A stretch of DNA of 36,531 nucleotides from Fidelibacterota bacterium (lineage in GTDB: Bacteria > Fidelibacterota > UBA2242 > JAOZSR01). Of this stretch, positions 1-9,594 are shown piece by piece (within the stretch, counting starts at the first letter, position 1; every line of letters starts with the position of its first letter). Below the pieces are notes generated by a model. It saw only the letters and a program-made list of their open reading frames with translations, was not told where the DNA came from and did no database searches. Both the position numbers and the translations under genes were made by a program. Location: positions 1-36,531 of the forward strand of contig JAOZSR010000028.1 in the NCBI GenBank assembly GCA_029939575.1, in the 5' to 3' direction.

Positions 1-1210
1 TTGGTTCAACTCTTAATACTGCTTCTTTTTCATCAATCATACCTTCTTCAAGCATCTCAATGGCAATATTTACCATAGCAGCGCCGGTTCGTTTTCCATT
101 ACGAGTCTGTAGTAACCAAAGTCTTCCGTCCTGAATAGTAAACTCAAGATCCTGCATATCTTTATAATGATTTTCCAGTTTTGTTTCAATATCCATTAAT
201 TCTTTGAACATTTTTGGCATTTGTTCTTCCAATGATGGATATTTTGAGGCTCTGACCGCTTCATCTACACTTGCCAGTTTAGCCCATCTTTTTGATCCCT
301 GAAGAGTAATTTCCTGAGGAGTACGAACACCGGCAACAACATCTTCACCCTGAGCATTAATTAAATATTCACCATTAAAAAGATTTTCACCGGTTCCGGC
401 ATCACGTGTAAAAGCAACTCCGGTTCCTGAGTTTTGACCCATATTTCCATAAACCATTGCCTGCACATTTACGGCTGTTCCCCAATCGTCAGAAATACGA
501 TTTAGTCTTCTATAAACAACAGCGCGTTCATTATCCCAACTTCCAAAAACAGCACCAATAGCACCCCATAACTGTTCCCACGGATCTGCAGGAAAATCAT
601 GTCCGGTTACTTTTTTTACAGCTGCTTTAAAGTCAACAACGAGTTGTTTTAAATCATCAACAGTAAGTTCAGTATCGTTTTCAACACCTTTTGCTTCTTT
701 GGTTTTTTCAATAATTTCTTCGAAAGGATCGATATCTTCTTTGCTTTCTGGTTTCATACCTAAAACAACATCACCGTACATTTGAACGAAACGTCGATAT
801 GAATCCCAGGCAAAACGTGGATTATTTGATTTTGCCGCTAAACCTTCAACAGCGTCATCATTTAAACCAAGGTTCAAAACTGTATCCATCATACCAGGCA
901 TAGAAACACGTGCACCGGAACGAACAGAAACTAAAAGAGGATTTTCACGATCACCAAACTTTGCTCCCATAATATCTTCAACATATGCAATACCATGTTC
1001 AACCTCTGCTTTAATTGCTGCAAAAGTTTTTTCTCTACCATTTTTTGTAAAATTAATACATGTTTCGGTAGTAATTGTGAAACCGGCAGGAACCGGTACA
1101 CCGATTAAATTCATTTCAGCAAGATTAGCGCCTTTTCCACCAAGCAGATTTTTATCTGTGGCTTTTCCTTCGGCTTTACCTGCACCAAACGTATAAACAG
1201 ATTTACTCAT
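1..1210 (-). CDS. ppdK: Pyruvate, phosphate dikinase, N-terminal part (cut by window edge)
   Basis: Pyruvate phosphate dikinase interconverts pyruvate + ATP + Pi and PEP + AMP + PPi in the cytoplasm, linking glycolysis and gluconeogenesis. About 403 codons are present; the gene runs off the left edge, so the phosphohistidine and PEP-binding domains are missing. What is visible is the ATP-grasp nucleotide-binding domain: [10 protein letters not shown] near residues 24-33, the [17 protein letters not shown] stretch near 95-111, and the late segment ending in [13 protein letters not shown]. Sequence and length fit the long bacterial PPDK rather than PEP synthase. The ATG at 1210 is preceded by AAGGTG at good spacing, and a TTGATA/TAAACT promoter lies further upstream. 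It is transcribed away from the nuclease gene at 1520. Confidence 0.95.
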   Translation of the reverse strand, partial: MSKSVYTFGAGKAEGKATDKNLLGGKGANLAEMNLIGVPVPAGFTITTETCINFTKNGREKTFAAIKAEVEHGIAYVEDIMGAKFGDRENPLLVSVRSGARVSMPGMMDTVLNLGLNDDAVEGLAAKSNNPRFAWDSYRRFVQMYGDVVLGMKPESKEDIDPFEEIIEKTKEAKGVENDTELTVDDLKQLVVDFKAAVKKVTGHDFPADPWEQLWGAIGAVFGSWDNERAVVYRRLNRISDDWGTAVNVQAMVYGNMGQNSGTGVAFTRDAGTGENLFNGEYLINAQGEDVVAGVRTPQEITLQGSKRWAKLASVDEAVRASKYPSLEEQMPKMFKELMDIETKLENHYKDMQDLEFTIQDGRLWLLQTRNGKRTGAAMVNIAIEMLEEGMIDEKEAVLRVEP

Positions 1211-1519
1211 AATTCACCTTCTTTTTTATTTTTGGTTATCACATTTTTCATTTTTAATATAGCCTTAAAGTTTAACTTATTTCTAATCATTTATCAAGCT
1301 CCCATGTCTTTTTTTTTCAATTAATTTTATATAAATTCACATATTTCATTCATTAATAGCCGAAAAAGCCCAAAAGATTTAAACTATCTTAATATTTTTA
1401 TGTTTTTTGTAATTTTATTTTATTTATTTAACAGAATGAAAAATATTTTATTGTCTCCCATGTTACTTTCATTTTTACTATATTTAGGACTAACTTTAGT
1501 TTTTTAAAAAGGATTTAAA
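1211..1519. other. Divergent intergenic region between ppdK and the nuclease gene
   Basis: This AT-rich stretch of 309 bases separates two divergent genes. It holds the predicted ppdK promoter on the minus strand. I see no convincing plus-strand promoter. The strong ribosome binding site AAAAAGGA at 1506-1513 serves the nuclease start at 1520. A 23-codon hydrophobic ORF (1436-1507) lies just upstream but lacks a Shine-Dalgarno. No RNA gene or repeat is evident. Confidence 0.5.
1269..1297 (-). promoter_or_regulatory. Predicted sigma70-type promoter of ppdK
   Basis: On the minus strand TTGATA (1292-1297) and TAAACT (1269-1274) are separated by exactly 17 bases. They lie about 60 bases upstream of the ppdK start codon. 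The -35 matches consensus at 5 of 6 bases, the -10 at 4 of 6. Prediction from sequence only. Confidence 0.45.
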
Positions 1520-4336
1520 ATGATGAATAAACAGTACAAACTATTTTGTTTTATTATAATATTAGGCCTACAAATATTAATGGCCCAGATTCCTGATGGT
1601 TATTATTCCAATGCTGAGGGATTATCCGGCAATGCGCTCAGGAATGCTCTCCATAATATTATAGACGATCATTCGGAATATTCCTATGATGCTTTACGAG
1701 ATTATATTTTAAAAAACTCTGATGAAGATCCAAATAATTCTAACAATATCATTCTGTTATATACTGGTCGTTCTCAACCGAAATCATCTTTTGGTGCAGG
1801 TTCGAATGACTGGAACCGAGAGCATGTATGGGCAAAATCCCATGGTGATTTTGGAAACAATCCTCCCTGTGGAACAGATGCACACCATTTACGTCCGACT
1901 GATTCATCAGTAAATTCAAGCCGTGGAAATAAAGATTTTGACAATGGCGGTACACCGCATAGTGAAGCAACCGGTTGTAACACAGACACTGATTCATGGG
2001 AGCCCAGAGACGAAGTAAAGGGTGACGTCGCCAGGATGATTTTGTATATGGATGTACGATATGAAGGTGATAATGGAGAACCCGATCTGGTTGCTGTTGA
2101 TTATGTTAATTCTTCACCAAATAAAGAACCCAGACATGGCAAACTTTCTACTCTTTTGGAATGGCATCTTGAAGATCCGCCTGATAATTTTGAAATTCAC
2201 AGAAATGATGTTGTATATAGCTATCAAAATAACCGGAATCCATTCATTGATCACCCTGAATACGTAGGAATGATATGGGGAGATGGTCCCCAAATGCCAT
2301 CAAACATCCAATTTTCAAACCTGACTCAAAACTCAGTAACCCTTGCCTGGAATGACAACTCAAATAACGAATCTGGTTTTAATTTGTATCAAAACTCTGA
2401 TCTGATTCAAACTTTAAATCCAAATACAACCTCGATCCAAATAGACAACCTGGAACCGAATACAAAATATTTATTTGGATTGTCAGCTTTTAATAATGAC
2501 GGTGAATCTGCAAAAATTACTATTGAAATAACAACTTTGCCCGCTCCTCCGTTAACATATACAATTATGAGTTATAATATCCAAAATTATGGTGAAGAAC
2601 CATCGGAAGATACTGATCGAAAAGATGATTTGAGAAATATCATCAATTCAGTTGATCCGGATATTTTAATTGTCGAAGAAATCTGGGGAAATTCCGGGAA
2701 TCAGGATTTTTTGGATAATATTCTCAACTACGAAGAGACTCTTTATAATTCTGCATTTATTGATCAATTTTGTTGGCAAGACATTGGACTTTACTATAAG
2801 ACTGAGCATCTGACAGTTAATTCTATTCAGACTATAGATATTGCTACAGATTATCTGCGCGATGCCCTGAAAGTAAATTTCACCGAAGACGAGCACAGCA
2901 CCAGTTTCAATGTATATAGTCTTCATCTAAAAGCCAATACTTCCGACAATATCCAGGATGACATTGATACCCGGGCAAGTCAGACTGCAGCTTTAAGAAA
3001 CTATCTGAATACACTGGATGAAGACTCCTATTTCCTGGTTGTTGGAGATTTCAACATTCTAAATGCTTCTGAATCGGGATGGCAAAATCTAACCAATTCG
3101 GAAAATGAAAATACAGGCAGAGTTTTTGATCCTATTAATCAGGTTGGAGAATGGAACAGCAATCAAAACTTTGCTCCCTATCATACTCACAGCACAAGAT
3201 ATTCTTCCAGTTATCCAAACTCCAGCGGTTTAAGAACCAGGCTGGATTTTATTCTTACATCTGAACAGGTTCTTTTGCCGGGAGGAATGGAATTTATTGA
3301 GGATTCTTATATAACCTATGGAAATGATGGTAACCACTTTGGCGATGCTGTAAATTATCAAACAAATTCTGCTGTTTCGTCAGAAATCGCAGATGCCCTT
3401 TATAATGCTTCAGACCATTTGCCGGTTTATGCAGATTTCCGTTTCACCAGAACACTGGAAAATGCAGAAAACCTTTTCTTTTCCGAATATATTGAAGGTT
3501 CAGTTTATAACAAGGCACTGGAAATATATAATGGTAGTCAACAGGATGTTTGTTTAGACGGATATCAGATTATTAGTAATTTTAATGGTAATTCCTGGAA
3601 TGAAGAAAACTATTCCTTTCCTGCCGGGCAAATTCTCGGGCAAGAAAATGTCTGGGTGGTTGCTAATTCCCAGGCTGAAACCGAAATACTAAATAATGCA
3701 GATGATATTCTGCCTAATAACCAGGCCGGGTATGTTGTTGGATTTAACGGAAATGATGTAAGAGCGCTTGTCAAAATAGATGGAATTGACACAACCTTTC
3801 TTGATTTTATTGGAAATTTTAATGGAATTGATCCGGGTGACGGCTGGTCTGTAGCCGGGATAGAAGATGCCACAAAAGACCACACCCTGATTAAAAAAAC
3901 CGGAGTTTTACGGGGAAACACGGACTGGCTGGTTTCAGCCGGAGATTCGGAAGAAAATTCAGAATGGTTGGTTTTTGAAAAAGATTATTTTAGTAACCTT
4001 GGATTTCATAATAATGACGTAGATATTATACCGGAATCCCACAATGAAATTTTGGAAGGATTTAAACTTCTTTCAAATTTCCCCAATCCCTTTAATCCGG
4101 AAACTAATATTGAGTTCTCAATCCAAAAACCTGCCAATATTAAAATTTCTGTTTTTAATATTAAAGGTCAGCATATAAAAACTCTGATCAATAAAAATTT
4201 TCAGTCTGGTTTGCATAGAATTACATGGAATGGAACAAATAGCAGTAATTGCAGAGTTGTCAGTGGTATCTATTTCTACCAAATGGCAACAGAGGATGGC
4301 TTTTCTCAAACTAAAAAAATGATATTATTGCAATAA
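1520..4336 (+). CDS. Secreted multidomain nuclease: endonuclease I + endonuclease/exonuclease/phosphatase domains with C-terminal sorting-type module
   Basis: Likely an extracellular DNase/RNase that degrades environmental nucleic acid. Domain order over 938 residues: signal peptide (about 1-22, ending LQILMA); endonuclease I domain (about 25-255) with the NREHVWAKSHG and DAHHLRP motifs expected of the EndA/NucM family; fibronectin type III (about 263-343); endonuclease/exonuclease/phosphatase domain (about 350-660) with MSYNIQNYG, IVEEIWG, VVGDFNI and SDHLPVYADF; a lamin-tail-like domain (about 665-835) beginning FFSEYIEGS and containing KALEIYN; and a C-terminal beta-sandwich (about 850-938) with NFPNPFNPET and SGIYFYQM. 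The last module is the FlgD-like/T9SS type A class, implying secretion and surface attachment. The start is chosen for the AAAAAGGA site 6 bases upstream; a second ATG follows directly. The gene stands alone, convergent with the PLP enzyme gene 18 bases downstream. Confidence 0.9.
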   Translation: MMNKQYKLFCFIIILGLQILMAQIPDGYYSNAEGLSGNALRNALHNIIDDHSEYSYDALRDYILKNSDEDPNNSNNIILLYTGRSQPKSSFGAGSNDWNREHVWAKSHGDFGNNPPCGTDAHHLRPTDSSVNSSRGNKDFDNGGTPHSEATGCNTDTDSWEPRDEVKGDVARMILYMDVRYEGDNGEPDLVAVDYVNSSPNKEPRHGKLSTLLEWHLEDPPDNFEIHRNDVVYSYQNNRNPFIDHPEYVGMIWGDGPQMPSNIQFSNLTQNSVTLAWNDNSNNESGFNLYQNSDLIQTLNPNTTSIQIDNLEPNTKYLFGLSAFNNDGESAKITIEITTLPAPPLTYTIMSYNIQNYGEEPSEDTDRKDDLRNIINSVDPDILIVEEIWGNSGNQDFLDNILNYEETLYNSAFIDQFCWQDIGLYYKTEHLTVNSIQTIDIATDYLRDALKVNFTEDEHSTSFNVYSLHLKANTSDNIQDDIDTRASQTAALRNYLNTLDEDSYFLVVGDFNILNASESGWQNLTNSENENTGRVFDPINQVGEWNSNQNFAPYHTHSTRYSSSYPNSSGLRTRLDFILTSEQVLLPGGMEFIEDSYITYGNDGNHFGDAVNYQTNSAVSSEIADALYNASDHLPVYADFRFTRTLENAENLFFSEYIEGSVYNKALEIYNGSQQDVCLDGYQIISNFNGNSWNEENYSFPAGQILGQENVWVVANSQAETEILNNADDILPNNQAGYVVGFNGNDVRALVKIDGIDTTFLDFIGNFNGIDPGDGWSVAGIEDATKDHTLIKKTGVLRGNTDWLVSAGDSEENSEWLVFEKDYFSNLGFHNNDVDIIPESHNEILEGFKLLSNFPNPFNPETNIEFSIQKPANIKISVFNIKGQHIKTLINKNFQSGLHRITWNGTNSSNCRVVSGIYFYQMATEDGFSQTKKMILLQ

Positions 4337-4354
4337 CAGGAAACACATTTTTCC

Positions 4355-5818
4355 TTAAAGTAATCCCACCATATCATTGAATTCTCTGGTAACATTATCG
4401 ATTGCCGGGGCCATAGCCTGAATTTTTCCCCAATAATCTTCATAATCATACCATTGGGCGTTAAGTTCATCCAGGGAACTTCCCTGTTGTTCGATCCATG
4501 TAAAATATTTCAGATTATGAATCCGTTTTTTATCATAGTATGAAAGTTCCATGACGTTATCAATTTTCTGTCCCATTAAATGCTGAGCAAAAGTTCTTTC
4601 AGCGTCACTGGTTTGAAAACGGCCATATTTATCATCATATTCTTTAAGACGAGATTGATATAATTCCATTGAATCCGTAAAAATTGTAAATACAATATCA
4701 TTTTCATCAAGCTCGTAATATTTAGCAAATTTTATTGCAGCAAGCACATTACCAATACTTGAAATTCCAAGTAAATCTAATTGGTCACATGTTTCTTTAT
4801 CAATGCCTGTTTTTTGGAGAAAATCACGTCCTTCCGGTTTGTTAAAAAGTGGAATCAGGTTCATACAATCATTATCATCAACGGCGATAACCATATCAGT
4901 ATTACGAGTATTATGAATCCAGGGTACATGTTTGTCACCAATACCTTCTATACGATGACCACCATAACCATTATACATCAAAGTTGGACATTGAAGCGCT
5001 TCACTGGCAACGATTTTAACATTTGGATATAGTTTTTTTAAATAATCGCCACTCGCGATTGTACCACCTGATCCGGTGGCCGAGACCAATCCGGCTACCC
5101 GATCTTTTGGCCCTGCAATTTTATTAACGACTTCTTCAAAAGCCTTGCCCGTAACTTCATAATGCCATAAATGATTTCCAAATTCATCAAACTGGTTAAA
5201 AATCATTACATCGTCGCGGGTTTTTCTTAACTCCCAACATTTATCGTAAATCTCTTTTACATTACTTTCACAACCCGGGGTTGCAATCACTTCCCCCGCA
5301 ACATTTTTGAGCCATTCAAAACGCTCTTTACTCATCTCTTCCGGTAAAATCGCGATAGATTCACAGGCTAAAAGCGCTGAATTATATGCACCACCCCGAC
5401 AATAATTTCCCGTTGACGGCCAAACAGCCTTATGAACGGTAGGATCAAATTGCCCGGTTACAAGTCGCGGAACCAGGCAGCCATAAGCTGCACCCACCTT
5501 GTGTGCACCGGTAGGGAACCATTTACCCACCAGCCCAATGACCCGGGCCTTTACCCCGGTTAATTCTGAAGGCAGTTCCAGAAAATTGACATCTCCATAC
5601 AAACCACCACTTTCTTTCGGTTCATTTTTCCAGGTAATCCGAAAGAGATTTTCCGGTGTAATATCCCACAAACCTTTATTTTTAAGTTTAGATTTTATTT
5701 TCCCATCTATTTTTTCAGGATTTACCTGTTCTTCAAAAGTAGGGATAATAATATTTCTTTCGCGACAGCGTTTTACAGTACGTTTTAATTGTTCCGGGTA
5801 TTTTTTTAAATCAATCAT
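4355..5818 (-). CDS. TrpB-like fold-type II PLP-dependent enzyme, substrate unknown
   Basis: A 487-residue cytoplasmic pyridoxal-phosphate enzyme of the tryptophan-synthase-beta/cysteine-synthase fold. The Schiff-base lysine is probably in TGAHKVGAAYG, which resembles TGAHKVN of TrpB. A glycine-rich phosphate loop follows later (SATGSGGTIASG). It is longer than cysteine synthase (about 310) and TrpB (about 400) and carries extra N- and C-terminal segments, so it belongs to a separate subfamily. I do not recognise a named reaction. It is the last gene of the operon with the molybdenum hydroxylase subunits, 15 bases after the large-subunit stop, with AGGAA before its ATG. This suggests it acts in the same catabolic route, for example eliminating or cleaving an amino-acid-like intermediate. 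That role is inference. Confidence 0.75.
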   Translation of the reverse strand: MIDLKKYPEQLKRTVKRCRERNIIIPTFEEQVNPEKIDGKIKSKLKNKGLWDITPENLFRITWKNEPKESGGLYGDVNFLELPSELTGVKARVIGLVGKWFPTGAHKVGAAYGCLVPRLVTGQFDPTVHKAVWPSTGNYCRGGAYNSALLACESIAILPEEMSKERFEWLKNVAGEVIATPGCESNVKEIYDKCWELRKTRDDVMIFNQFDEFGNHLWHYEVTGKAFEEVVNKIAGPKDRVAGLVSATGSGGTIASGDYLKKLYPNVKIVASEALQCPTLMYNGYGGHRIEGIGDKHVPWIHNTRNTDMVIAVDDNDCMNLIPLFNKPEGRDFLQKTGIDKETCDQLDLLGISSIGNVLAAIKFAKYYELDENDIVFTIFTDSMELYQSRLKEYDDKYGRFQTSDAERTFAQHLMGQKIDNVMELSYYDKKRIHNLKYFTWIEQQGSSLDELNAQWYDYEDYWGKIQAMAPAIDNVTREFNDMVGLL

Positions 5819-5833
5819 GAAAATTCCTAACTT

Positions 5834-8137
5834 TTATTTTTGTTTTAATTTTTCATATATTTTTTCTGCTGTTAATGGTAATGAATGAATCCTAATGCCA
5901 ACCGCATCATAAATTGCATTGGCAATCGCCGGACCAGGTCCGTTAATTGCAATTTCACTAACAGATTTTGCACCATAAGGCCCGGAAGGTTCGTAAGTCG
6001 GAACTAAAATAGTTTTTAGATCCGGCAAATCAGCAGCGGTAAATATTTTGTATCTGCCAAAATCAGCATTGACCATTTTACCATTTTCATTAAACTTATA
6101 TTCTTCTGTTAAAGCCCAGCAAAGCCCATTTACTACCGCACCTTCGACCTGCCCCTCCGCTAATTTTGGATTAATCGCTGTTCCACAATCTACAGCTGCC
6201 ACATATTTAACAATAGAAAATTCTCCGGTGGCAGTATCAACTTCGACCTCTGCAAAATGTGCAGAAAAAGGTGGTGGTGACACATCAGCAATATTTGAAG
6301 CAGTAGCCTGTATCTGCAGCTGGTTATTAGTATAAAGTGCATAAATACAAATATCTTTAAAATCTAATTTCCCACCAGTCCATATAACCTGTTTATTTTT
6401 TAATTCCAATTTTTCGATGGGAATATTCGCCATTTCCGAAGCAACTTTAAAAATCTCTTCTTTAATTTTCAATGCACATTTTCTAACAGCTTCACCGGAA
6501 ATAAAAGTGGTAGAAGAAGCATAGGCACCAACATCAAAAGGTGTCTGGTCAGTATCCGAGGACAATACAATAATGTCTTCAATGTCAACACCTAAAGTTT
6601 CAGCTGCAATCTGCCCCAGAATAGTATCCGATCCGGTTCCAATATCAGTAGCTCCGATATCTAAATTGAAAGAGCCGTCTTCGTTCATTTTCATATAAGC
6701 GGCACCCATATCAATTCTTGGAATTCCAGAGCCCTGCATCAAACAAACCATACCCACTCCGCGCGCTCTGGTTCCATTTATTATTCTTTTATTGCGTTTG
6801 CTGTTCCAGCCAATCTCTTTAGCGCCCAGATCAATACACTCTTCAAGGCCACAGGAATCGACTATCATTTTAACTCCCTCTTTCCCCTCTCCAAGTTTTT
6901 CAAAAATCGGAGAGGATTCGCCGACTTTGATTGTATTTTGCTTATAAAAATCCAACACATCCAGATCAATCTTCCTGGCCATCATATCCATAACCTGACC
7001 AACAGCAAAATATGACTGAGTAGCTCCATATCCACGATATGCTCCGCCAACCGGCAAATTTGTATATACTGTAGTTCCGGCAAATCTCTGGTGAGGGACT
7101 TTGTTTGTCAGAGGCAGGACTTTTGATCCGCCATTGGAAAGAACCGTTAGGGCATGTGAACCATAAGCTCCGGTATTCATAAGAGCTTCAATACCCAGGG
7201 CGTGAATTTGTCCATTTTTATTTAAGCCCGATCTGATAGTAACCCGCATTGGATGTCGGGTTCTGGAAGACTGAAAAACCTCTGCTCTGGTATAAACAAT
7301 TTTAGCAGGTCGCCCTGTTCTCAAGGTAAACAAACCGGCCACATATTCTAAAAAAACCTCCTGTTTTCCACCAAAACCACCCCCGATTCGCGGTTTTATA
7401 ACCCGAATTTTTTTTATTGGAATCTGCAAAACCATAGCACAGATTCTTCTAACATGAAATGGAACCTGGGTAGCGGTGATAATTACCAGACGATTATTCT
7501 CATCTAAATATGTTACTACACCATGAGGTTCCAGCATTGCATGAGCACCATAATGAGTATAAAAGGTTTCTTCGAATCTATAATCACTCTCTACAATACC
7601 TTGTTCCAGATTTCCAATATCAATATTAACTTCTGCTGCAATATTTTTTTCAGGGTAATAAGGGATTGGAATGGGATATTTTTTATCCTTTTCGGAATGG
7701 AGAACGGTTGTTCCCTTATCCATTGATTTTTCATAATCAAAGACAGCTTCAAGAATTTCATATTCTACCTTAATCCTGGAAATTGCTTCAATAGCAATCG
7801 CCGGAGTTTCCGCCAGAACAGCAGCAACCCGATCTCCTACAAAACGCATAATATTATCAAACATCACAGCATCATAGGGCGATGGCTCGGGAAATCCCTG
7901 TCCGGCTGTTGTATGTAAAATCCGGGGAACATTTTTAAAATGTAAAATATCAATAACACCATCAATTTTCTCAGCCTGAGATGTATCGATTGACAATATT
8001 TTCGCATGAGCATGGGGTGAAAAAAGCATTTTTATATATGCTTCATCAGGAAATGAATAGTCATCATAAAACTTCATCCGGCCGGTACTTAGAGACAAAC
8101 TGTCAATTTTCTTTACTGATTTTCCAACTGTTTTCAT
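5834..8137 (-). CDS. Xanthine-dehydrogenase-family molybdopterin-binding (large) subunit
   Basis: Catalytic subunit of a three-subunit molybdenum hydroxylase (xanthine dehydrogenase/CO dehydrogenase CoxL family), about 767 residues. Such enzymes hydroxylate aromatic heterocycles or aldehydes with water. Visible motifs: GGGFGGKQE and GGAYRGYGATQ near the cofactor, GTGSDTILGQIAAETLG in the second half, and C-terminal SVSEIAINGPGPAIANAI, whose Glu fits the active-site Glu of the family (AVGEPP in xanthine dehydrogenase). I cannot assign the substrate. The nicotinate/purine hydroxylase branch looks closer than CO dehydrogenase, because no AYRCSFR-type loop is present. The open frame extends to a TTG at 8149, but I prefer ATG at 8137, which has GGTGG six bases upstream. 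Third gene of the operon. Confidence 0.88.
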   Translation of the reverse strand: MKTVGKSVKKIDSLSLSTGRMKFYDDYSFPDEAYIKMLFSPHAHAKILSIDTSQAEKIDGVIDILHFKNVPRILHTTAGQGFPEPSPYDAVMFDNIMRFVGDRVAAVLAETPAIAIEAISRIKVEYEILEAVFDYEKSMDKGTTVLHSEKDKKYPIPIPYYPEKNIAAEVNIDIGNLEQGIVESDYRFEETFYTHYGAHAMLEPHGVVTYLDENNRLVIITATQVPFHVRRICAMVLQIPIKKIRVIKPRIGGGFGGKQEVFLEYVAGLFTLRTGRPAKIVYTRAEVFQSSRTRHPMRVTIRSGLNKNGQIHALGIEALMNTGAYGSHALTVLSNGGSKVLPLTNKVPHQRFAGTTVYTNLPVGGAYRGYGATQSYFAVGQVMDMMARKIDLDVLDFYKQNTIKVGESSPIFEKLGEGKEGVKMIVDSCGLEECIDLGAKEIGWNSKRNKRIINGTRARGVGMVCLMQGSGIPRIDMGAAYMKMNEDGSFNLDIGATDIGTGSDTILGQIAAETLGVDIEDIIVLSSDTDQTPFDVGAYASSTTFISGEAVRKCALKIKEEIFKVASEMANIPIEKLELKNKQVIWTGGKLDFKDICIYALYTNNQLQIQATASNIADVSPPPFSAHFAEVEVDTATGEFSIVKYVAAVDCGTAINPKLAEGQVEGAVVNGLCWALTEEYKFNENGKMVNADFGRYKIFTAADLPDLKTILVPTYEPSGPYGAKSVSEIAINGPGPAIANAIYDAVGIRIHSLPLTAEKIYEKLKQK

Positions 8138-8187
8138 TATTGCCACCAATTTGAAATAGTTATTTTAATTAACGGGAAAATTATTAT

Positions 8188-8661
8188 TCATTTTGCAGAC
8201 ATTCTTTTTACGGCATTTTTTATTCCATCAAGAATTTTAACATACCCGGTACACCTGCATAGATTTCCATCTAAGGCTGCTTTAATTTCATCATCAGTGG
8301 GATTCTGATTTTTTTTCAATAATGTATAAGCAGAAATAACAATTCCCGGGGTACAATATCCACATTGAACAGCGCCTGCTTTTACTAATTCTTCCTGAAT
8401 GAGATGAGGCTTGTCCATACTGCCAATGCCTTCGATTGTGGTAACTGATTCTCCATCAATAGATGCCGTTAAAACCTGGCAGGAATTAACAGCGTCTTCG
8501 TTTAATATAACCAAGCAGGCTCCACAATCTCCGGTTCCACAACCACATTTCACTCCTTTAAAATTATTATTTCGCAAAGTTTCCAATAAAGTTTCACCGG
8601 GATGAATTTCTAATAATTTATCATGATTATTAATATTTAATTTGACTTTCAAATCAACCAC
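8188..8661 (-). CDS. 2Fe-2S subunit of molybdenum hydroxylase (XdhC/CoxS type)
   Basis: Small iron-sulfur subunit of the molybdenum hydroxylase, 157 residues, a normal length for the family. It passes electrons from the molybdenum site to FAD. The N-terminal ferredoxin-type cluster is seen as CGCGTGDCGACLV plus a later Cys in NSCQVL. The C-terminal helical domain carries the second cluster as QCGYCTPG and LCRCTGY. All eight expected cysteines are present. The gene starts 6 bases after the FAD-subunit stop and ends about 50 bases before the large-subunit start, so all three are co-transcribed. Confidence 0.93.
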   Translation of the reverse strand: MVDLKVKLNINNHDKLLEIHPGETLLETLRNNNFKGVKCGCGTGDCGACLVILNEDAVNSCQVLTASIDGESVTTIEGIGSMDKPHLIQEELVKAGAVQCGYCTPGIVISAYTLLKKNQNPTDDEIKAALDGNLCRCTGYVKILDGIKNAVKRMSAK

Positions 8662-8667
8662 CTGTTA

Positions 8668-9501
8668 TTATTGATTTTTTTCCTGTTGGAATTTCTCTTC
8701 AATTTCCTTAATTGCTCTGTTTATGTGGACATGAATTATATTTTTCCAATACTCGCTAAGTTTTGAACTCGTTTTTGTCGGAAAAATATTATGCTTTTGA
8801 AAATATTCAACAAGTTGTATTTCGCCCGTTGTTTTCCCAACAAGATAATCTTCAACATTGTGAAGTCTTTTGGCTTTGGGAAAAATATTACCTATCACAA
8901 TCCTGGCTTTTCCTATTAAATCGTCTTTGATTTCCAGATAGACCCCAATATCCAGATCAGAATAATCAAACCTGGTTTTTCCAAATCGATAATATACACC
9001 GTTACCGGGCACCAAGGGTATAAAAACCCTGTGAATTAATGATGTTCCATCCAGAGGTTTTTGTCTGATATAATCTTCAATTTCATAAGTGCCGGCAACT
9101 GTTCCCAATATCTCCACTTTTGCATCAAGTGCTAATAGAGGTGTAACAATATTTGACCAGGCCGGCATCATTGCCAGTGATCCTCCAATTGTAATGAGAT
9201 TTCTTAAAGGTGTTGATGCTGCCTGTTTGATAGCATCTCTTAAAATCACCCTTCCGTCTGTACACTGGCACTTACCAATGTCACTGAATTTTCTGCCTGC
9301 CCCTATATAAACACCGGAATCTGTTTGTTCAACAAAATTCAACTTTAATCCACGCATATCTATAAAAGCACTGGCTTTGACTGTTTTGCCATGTAAAAAA
9401 CCCGTTCCTCCCAAATAGGGAATAACCTCTCCTTTTTTCATTAAAGAAAGGGCTTCATCAATAGTGTGCGGGCGATACCATTTTTTTATATTTGTAAGCA
9501 T
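8668..9501 (-). CDS. FAD-binding subunit of molybdenum hydroxylase (XdhB/CoxM type)
   Basis: Medium subunit that carries FAD and hands electrons to NAD+ or another acceptor. The 277 residues fit the CoxM/XdhB size. The FAD-binding motifs appear as YLGGTGFLHG near residue 30 and NLITIGGSLA near residue 100, matching the family pattern AGGTDL...TIGGNLA with small changes. AAGGA lies at good spacing before the ATG at 9501. It is the first gene of the four-gene operon (FAD, 2Fe-2S, molybdopterin, PLP enzyme). The 93-base gap to the upstream transporter on the same strand leaves room for its own promoter, but I see no clear one. Confidence 0.88.
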   Translation of the reverse strand: MLTNIKKWYRPHTIDEALSLMKKGEVIPYLGGTGFLHGKTVKASAFIDMRGLKLNFVEQTDSGVYIGAGRKFSDIGKCQCTDGRVILRDAIKQAASTPLRNLITIGGSLAMMPAWSNIVTPLLALDAKVEILGTVAGTYEIEDYIRQKPLDGTSLIHRVFIPLVPGNGVYYRFGKTRFDYSDLDIGVYLEIKDDLIGKARIVIGNIFPKAKRLHNVEDYLVGKTTGEIQLVEYFQKHNIFPTKTSSKLSEYWKNIIHVHINRAIKEIEEKFQQEKNQ

Positions 9502-9594
9502 TTTTTTCCTTACTTTGATAATTTTATAAACAGTAAAATTATATATTTTTACAAGAGTGACTGTTTTTAAACTACAATGATCATTGAAACATCG

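Noticed and set aside
1436-1507. A 23-codon hydrophobic ORF just upstream of the nuclease gene, a possible leader peptide
   Set aside because: No Shine-Dalgarno, and the sequence is simple T/A-rich DNA in which hydrophobic codons arise by chance.
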